Below, one piece after another: positions 23,031 through 25,214 of a stretch of 25,214 bases of DNA. A program made the position numbers and the translations under genes. Every line of letters begins with the position of its first letter. The stretch's first letter is position 1. The notes beneath the pieces are model-generated. The model saw only the letters and a program-made list of their open reading frames with translations, searched no databases and was not told where the DNA came from. Source of the stretch: an uncultured Phascolarctobacterium sp. (lineage in GTDB: Bacteria; Bacillota; Negativicutes; Acidaminococcales; Acidaminococcaceae); the NCBI RefSeq assembly GCF_934190775.1, contig NZ_CAKPTG010000024.1, positions 1-25,214 on the forward strand. The letters run 5' to 3'.

Positions 23031-24164
23031 ATGTTTGAGGCATTTATTGTTGCTTTGTCTTCTGTATGGGCAGACTCCGGCTTCTCTGCACTGACAGGCG
23101 GTCATGTAATCATGATCTGCGTTGGTCTGCTTCTGCTTTATATGGCTATCGCTAAAGGTTTCGAGCCTTTGCTGCTGTCCCCGATCGCATTCGGTTGTAT
23201 TCTGGCTAACATTCCTAAAAACGGTTTCGAAGAACCTGGTGTTATGTCCGTTATCATGTACGGTATTCACCACGAAGTATTCCCTCCGTTGATTTTCTTG
23301 GGCGTAGGCGCTATGACCGACTTTGGTCCTCTGCTGGCTAACCCGAAAACCCTGCTCCTGGGCGCTGCTGCACAGGCTGGCGTATTCGTAGCTCTGCTGG
23401 GCGCTATGCTGCTTGGCTTCTCCGTACAAGAAGCTGCTGCTATCGGCATCATCGGTGGTGCTGACGGCCCGACTTCCATTTATCTGGCTGCTAAAATGGC
23501 TCCTCAGCTGTTAGGTGCAATCGCAGTTGCTGCATACTCCTACATGTCTCTGGTTCCGCTGATTCAGCCTCCTATCATGAAACTGTTCACCACTGAAGCT
23601 GACCGTAAAATCGTTATGCAACAGCTGCGTCCGGTTTCTCACTTCGAAAAAGTTGCATTCCCGATCATGTGCACCATCGTTATCTCCCTGCTGTTACCTT
23701 CCGTAACCGCTCTGATTGGTATGCTGATGCTTGGTAACCTGTTCAAAGAAGCTGGCTGCCTGGATCGTCTGTCCGACACCGCACAAAACGCTCTGATGAA
23801 CACCGTAACCATCATGCTGGCTACCGGTACTGGTCTGACCATGAGTGCTGAATCCTTCCTGAACTACCAAACCATCCTGATCATCTGCTTAGGTCTGGTT
23901 GCATTCGTTGGCGGTACTGCTGCCGGCGTTATCTTCGGCAAGCTGATGTGCATGGTAGACGGTGGCAAGACCAACCCGTTGATCGGTTCCGCCGGTGTAT
24001 CCGCAGTTCCTATGGCTGCTCGTGTATCTCAAGTTGTTGGCCAAAAAGCAAATCCGTCCAACTTCCTGCTGATGCATGCTATGGGTCCTAACGTAGCAGG
24101 CGTTATCGGTACTGCAGTTGCTGCAGGTACTATGCTGGCTATGATCGGTCCTGTTGGTAAATAA
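23031..24164 (+). CDS. Sodium ion-translocating decarboxylase beta subunit (OadB/MmdB/GcdB family), copy 2
   Basis: A 377-residue paralogue of the copy 1 beta subunit, with about 34 differences by eye, including D145 in GIIGGADGPTSIYLAAK and all the same conserved blocks. AAGGAGG (23014-23020) lies ten bases before the ATG. Codon choice suggests higher expression: 16 of 19 phenylalanines are TTC, against 9 of 19 in copy 1. It is therefore the better candidate for the main catabolic beta subunit. The cluster of changes at AGTAAGVIFGK versus AGTWGGVVFGK is the most divergent stretch. The soluble partner subunits are not in the window. Confidence 0.94.
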   Translation: MFEAFIVALSSVWADSGFSALTGGHVIMICVGLLLLYMAIAKGFEPLLLSPIAFGCILANIPKNGFEEPGVMSVIMYGIHHEVFPPLIFLGVGAMTDFGPLLANPKTLLLGAAAQAGVFVALLGAMLLGFSVQEAAAIGIIGGADGPTSIYLAAKMAPQLLGAIAVAAYSYMSLVPLIQPPIMKLFTTEADRKIVMQQLRPVSHFEKVAFPIMCTIVISLLLPSVTALIGMLMLGNLFKEAGCLDRLSDTAQNALMNTVTIMLATGTGLTMSAESFLNYQTILIICLGLVAFVGGTAAGVIFGKLMCMVDGGKTNPLIGSAGVSAVPMAARVSQVVGQKANPSNFLLMHAMGPNVAGVIGTAVAAGTMLAMIGPVGK

Positions 24165-24183
24165 TCTAAACTGAAACTCCCCT

Positions 24184-24218
24184 GAGGACGCGCTGTGAGG
24201 CGCGTCCTCTTAATTTTT
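24184..24218 (+). terminator. Terminator after cassette copy 2
   Basis: GAGGACGCGC (24184-24193) pairs with GCGCGTCCTC (24200-24209), followed by TTAATTTTT. Confidence 0.88.
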
Positions 24219-24657
24219 GCCTAAAAAATTAGCGAGAAATACTAAACTGTCACATTTTAAACAAAAAAGATGGCATTTTTATGTCCTCAATCAGTGGACA
24301 TGTACTACAGGATTACATTCAATACGAAAAGTGAAATTAGCACCAGCTGTTAAAAATAACTTATAGAAGGTACTAAAAAAATTATATAAATCGCAAACCC
24401 TTGATATAATGGGCTTTGGAGCAGAAAGCTGTAATTTATCAGAGCAGATTTTATAAAGAGAATTAAGATAATTTTCAGACAAAAGGCTTGTGCACGGTTC
24501 AAAAATCATTTACTCATAGTTTAACTTAATTCCGGAAAAGCATATAAAAGTATAAAAATAAAATACCATGATAGTGATGTCTGTGAATTACAATATAGAA
24601 GTGCACGATAGAAAAACACTATTTACGTTAATAATGTAAATTTTTCAATAAAATAAC
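24219..24657. other. Long AT-rich spacer, no gene seen
   Basis: About 440 bases with no supported gene. A TATAAT at 24405-24410 has only a weak -35 partner (TTATAT at 24382), so a small transcript here is conceivable but not supported. A 72-codon minus frame (24291-24509) lacks a ribosome site. ATGTCC/GGACAT near 24280-24300 forms a small dyad. Confidence 0.45.
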
Positions 24658-24686
24658 TTTTTATTTTACGCTTGTAGTGTTATAAT
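24658..24686 (+). promoter_or_regulatory. Promoter for the DASS symporter, extended -10 type
   Basis: TGTTATAAT (24678-24686) gives an extended -10, with a weak -35 TTTTTA (24658-24663) at 17-bp spacing. The leader would be about 120 bases. Confidence 0.55.
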
Positions 24687-24758
24687 AGGTACATGGAAAT
24701 GCAAGAAAATACATAAGCGATTTCCGGAAGTTCTTTGAAAACTACATATTAATAGCTG

Positions 24759-24788
24759 ATATAGAATGCCTCCCTCGGCATTGTATAT
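24759..24788 (+). promoter_or_regulatory. Leader hairpin with possible anti-ribosome-site sequence
   Basis: ATATA-G-AATGCC pairs with GGCATT-G-TATAT around a TCCCTC loop. CCTCC at 24769-24773 is complementary to GGAGG of the ribosome site at 24804-24808, allowing an alternative fold. Confidence 0.4.
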
Positions 24789-24816
24789 AAATTAATTTTA
24801 AAAGGAGGAACATAAA

Positions 24817-25214
24817 ATGTCCCCAGCAATCAAATGTCTTATTTTGTTGGCAGTAGTTGCATTATTCTTTGTAACCGAACTTATCCCTCTTGCAGTTACT
24901 GCTACCGGCGCGGCTATCGCATGCGGCCTCTTAGGCTTGATTCCTGCAAAACAAGTATTCAGCGGTCTGTCTAACTCCACCGTTGTTCTGTTCGCAGGCA
25001 TGTTCGTAGTTGGCGCTTCCATGTTCTACACCGGCCTCGCACAAGCAATCGGTAATACCGTAGTTAAAATGTGCGGCACAGGCGAAAACAGCCTGATGTT
25101 CGGCCTGATGATCGTTGGTACCGTACTGTCCGCAGTATTGTCCAACACCGGTACCGCAGCTTGCTTACTTCCTGTAGCACTCGGTATCTGCTCCGCAGCT
25201 AAGATTCCTGCTTC
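24817..25214 (+). CDS. DASS (SLC13)-family anion:Na+ symporter, N-terminal part (cut by window end)
   Basis: The first 132 codons of a membrane transporter that runs out of the window. The sequence opens MSPAIKCLILLAVVALFFVT, then ELIPLAVTATGAAIACGLLG, a hydrophobic segment around residues 55-75, and an SNT motif at 109-111 in AVLSNTGTAACLLPV, typical of DASS/ion-transporter superfamily members that import dicarboxylates or sulfate with Na+. AAAGGAGG (24801-24808) lies eight bases before the ATG. Six of seven phenylalanines are TTC, suggesting strong expression. Succinate or another dicarboxylate is a reasonable guess given the adjacent decarboxylase genes, but other anions remain possible. 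Confidence 0.8.
   Translation, partial: MSPAIKCLILLAVVALFFVTELIPLAVTATGAAIACGLLGLIPAKQVFSGLSNSTVVLFAGMFVVGASMFYTGLAQAIGNTVVKMCGTGENSLMFGLMIVGTVLSAVLSNTGTAACLLPVALGICSAAKIPA

Larger units (their letters stand above)
22564..24164 (+). repeat. Tandem cassette copy 2: promoter, mini-subunit, decarboxylase beta
   Basis: Second homologous unit of the duplication. It differs in having a much longer, hairpin-rich gap between its two genes and in its codon usage. Confidence 0.85.

Noticed and set aside
24291..24509. 72-codon minus-strand frame in the last spacer
   Set aside because: No ribosome site, AT-rich biased composition, no recognisable motif.
24582..24597. TGTGA element upstream of the symporter
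   Set aside because: There is no -10 box at the spacing seen in the two cassette promoters and the second half-site does not match.
1..25214. CRISPR arrays, tRNA genes, insertion sequences and prophage
   Set aside because: No regularly spaced repeats, cloverleaf-like sequence, transposase or phage gene was seen on either strand by eye.

Overview
The window looks like chromosome from a diderm Firmicute of the Negativicutes, most like Acidaminococcaceae and perhaps Phascolarctobacterium; that placement is inference from gene content. Supporting signs are Gram-positive style AAGGAGG ribosome binding sites and DapL lysine/DAP biosynthesis alongside an RND tripartite pump (which needs an outer membrane), plus sodium-pumping decarboxylase beta subunits and a dicarboxylate-type symporter. 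The first ~33 bases resemble the 3' end of a 5S rRNA, followed by a perfect 20-bp terminator, so the window seems to start at the end of an rRNA operon.

Layout. 1-820: 5S tail, terminator, a cluster of hairpins with no convincing gene, then AT-rich promoter DNA. 822-4018: an NhaC-type Na+/H+ antiporter and a MATE exporter, each with its own promoter and terminator. 4226-6429: dapF and dapL, the last steps to meso-diaminopimelate. 6598-9091: a polar amino acid ABC importer (lipoprotein, permease, ATPase) with a terminator after the binding-protein gene. 9294-11460: a secreted DUF4127 protein followed closely by a GNAT acetyltransferase. 11607-14347, minus strand: an SsuABC/TauABC-type importer. 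14598-15878: a secreted protein of unknown function. 16090-20422: an RND efflux adaptor and pump, without an outer-membrane channel gene in the window.

20699-24164 holds the most notable feature: two tandem copies of a small cassette. Each has a conserved promoter region, a 42-46 residue single-helix membrane peptide that is absent from routine ORF calls, and a 377-residue Na+-transporting decarboxylase beta subunit. The proteins are about 91% identical, and no carboxyltransferase (alpha) or biotin carrier gene is present. Both promoters have TGTGA-N6-CAAC(A/G) centred at an inferred -41.5 from a shared TATACT -10 box, with no -35 box, suggesting CRP/FNR-family activation. Copy 2 uses codons that suggest higher expression. 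The window ends inside a DASS (SLC13)-type anion:Na+ symporter gene.

Taken together, the antiporter, decarboxylase beta subunits and symporter suggest a sodium-based energy economy: decarboxylation pumps Na+ out, and symport and antiport use or balance the gradient. Most of the rest is ordinary housekeeping and transport. The best candidates for something less described are the duplicated beta/mini-subunit cassettes with their paired promoters, the hairpin element next to the rRNA operon, and a terminator-like hairpin that runs into a ribosome binding site in the minus-strand ABC operon.
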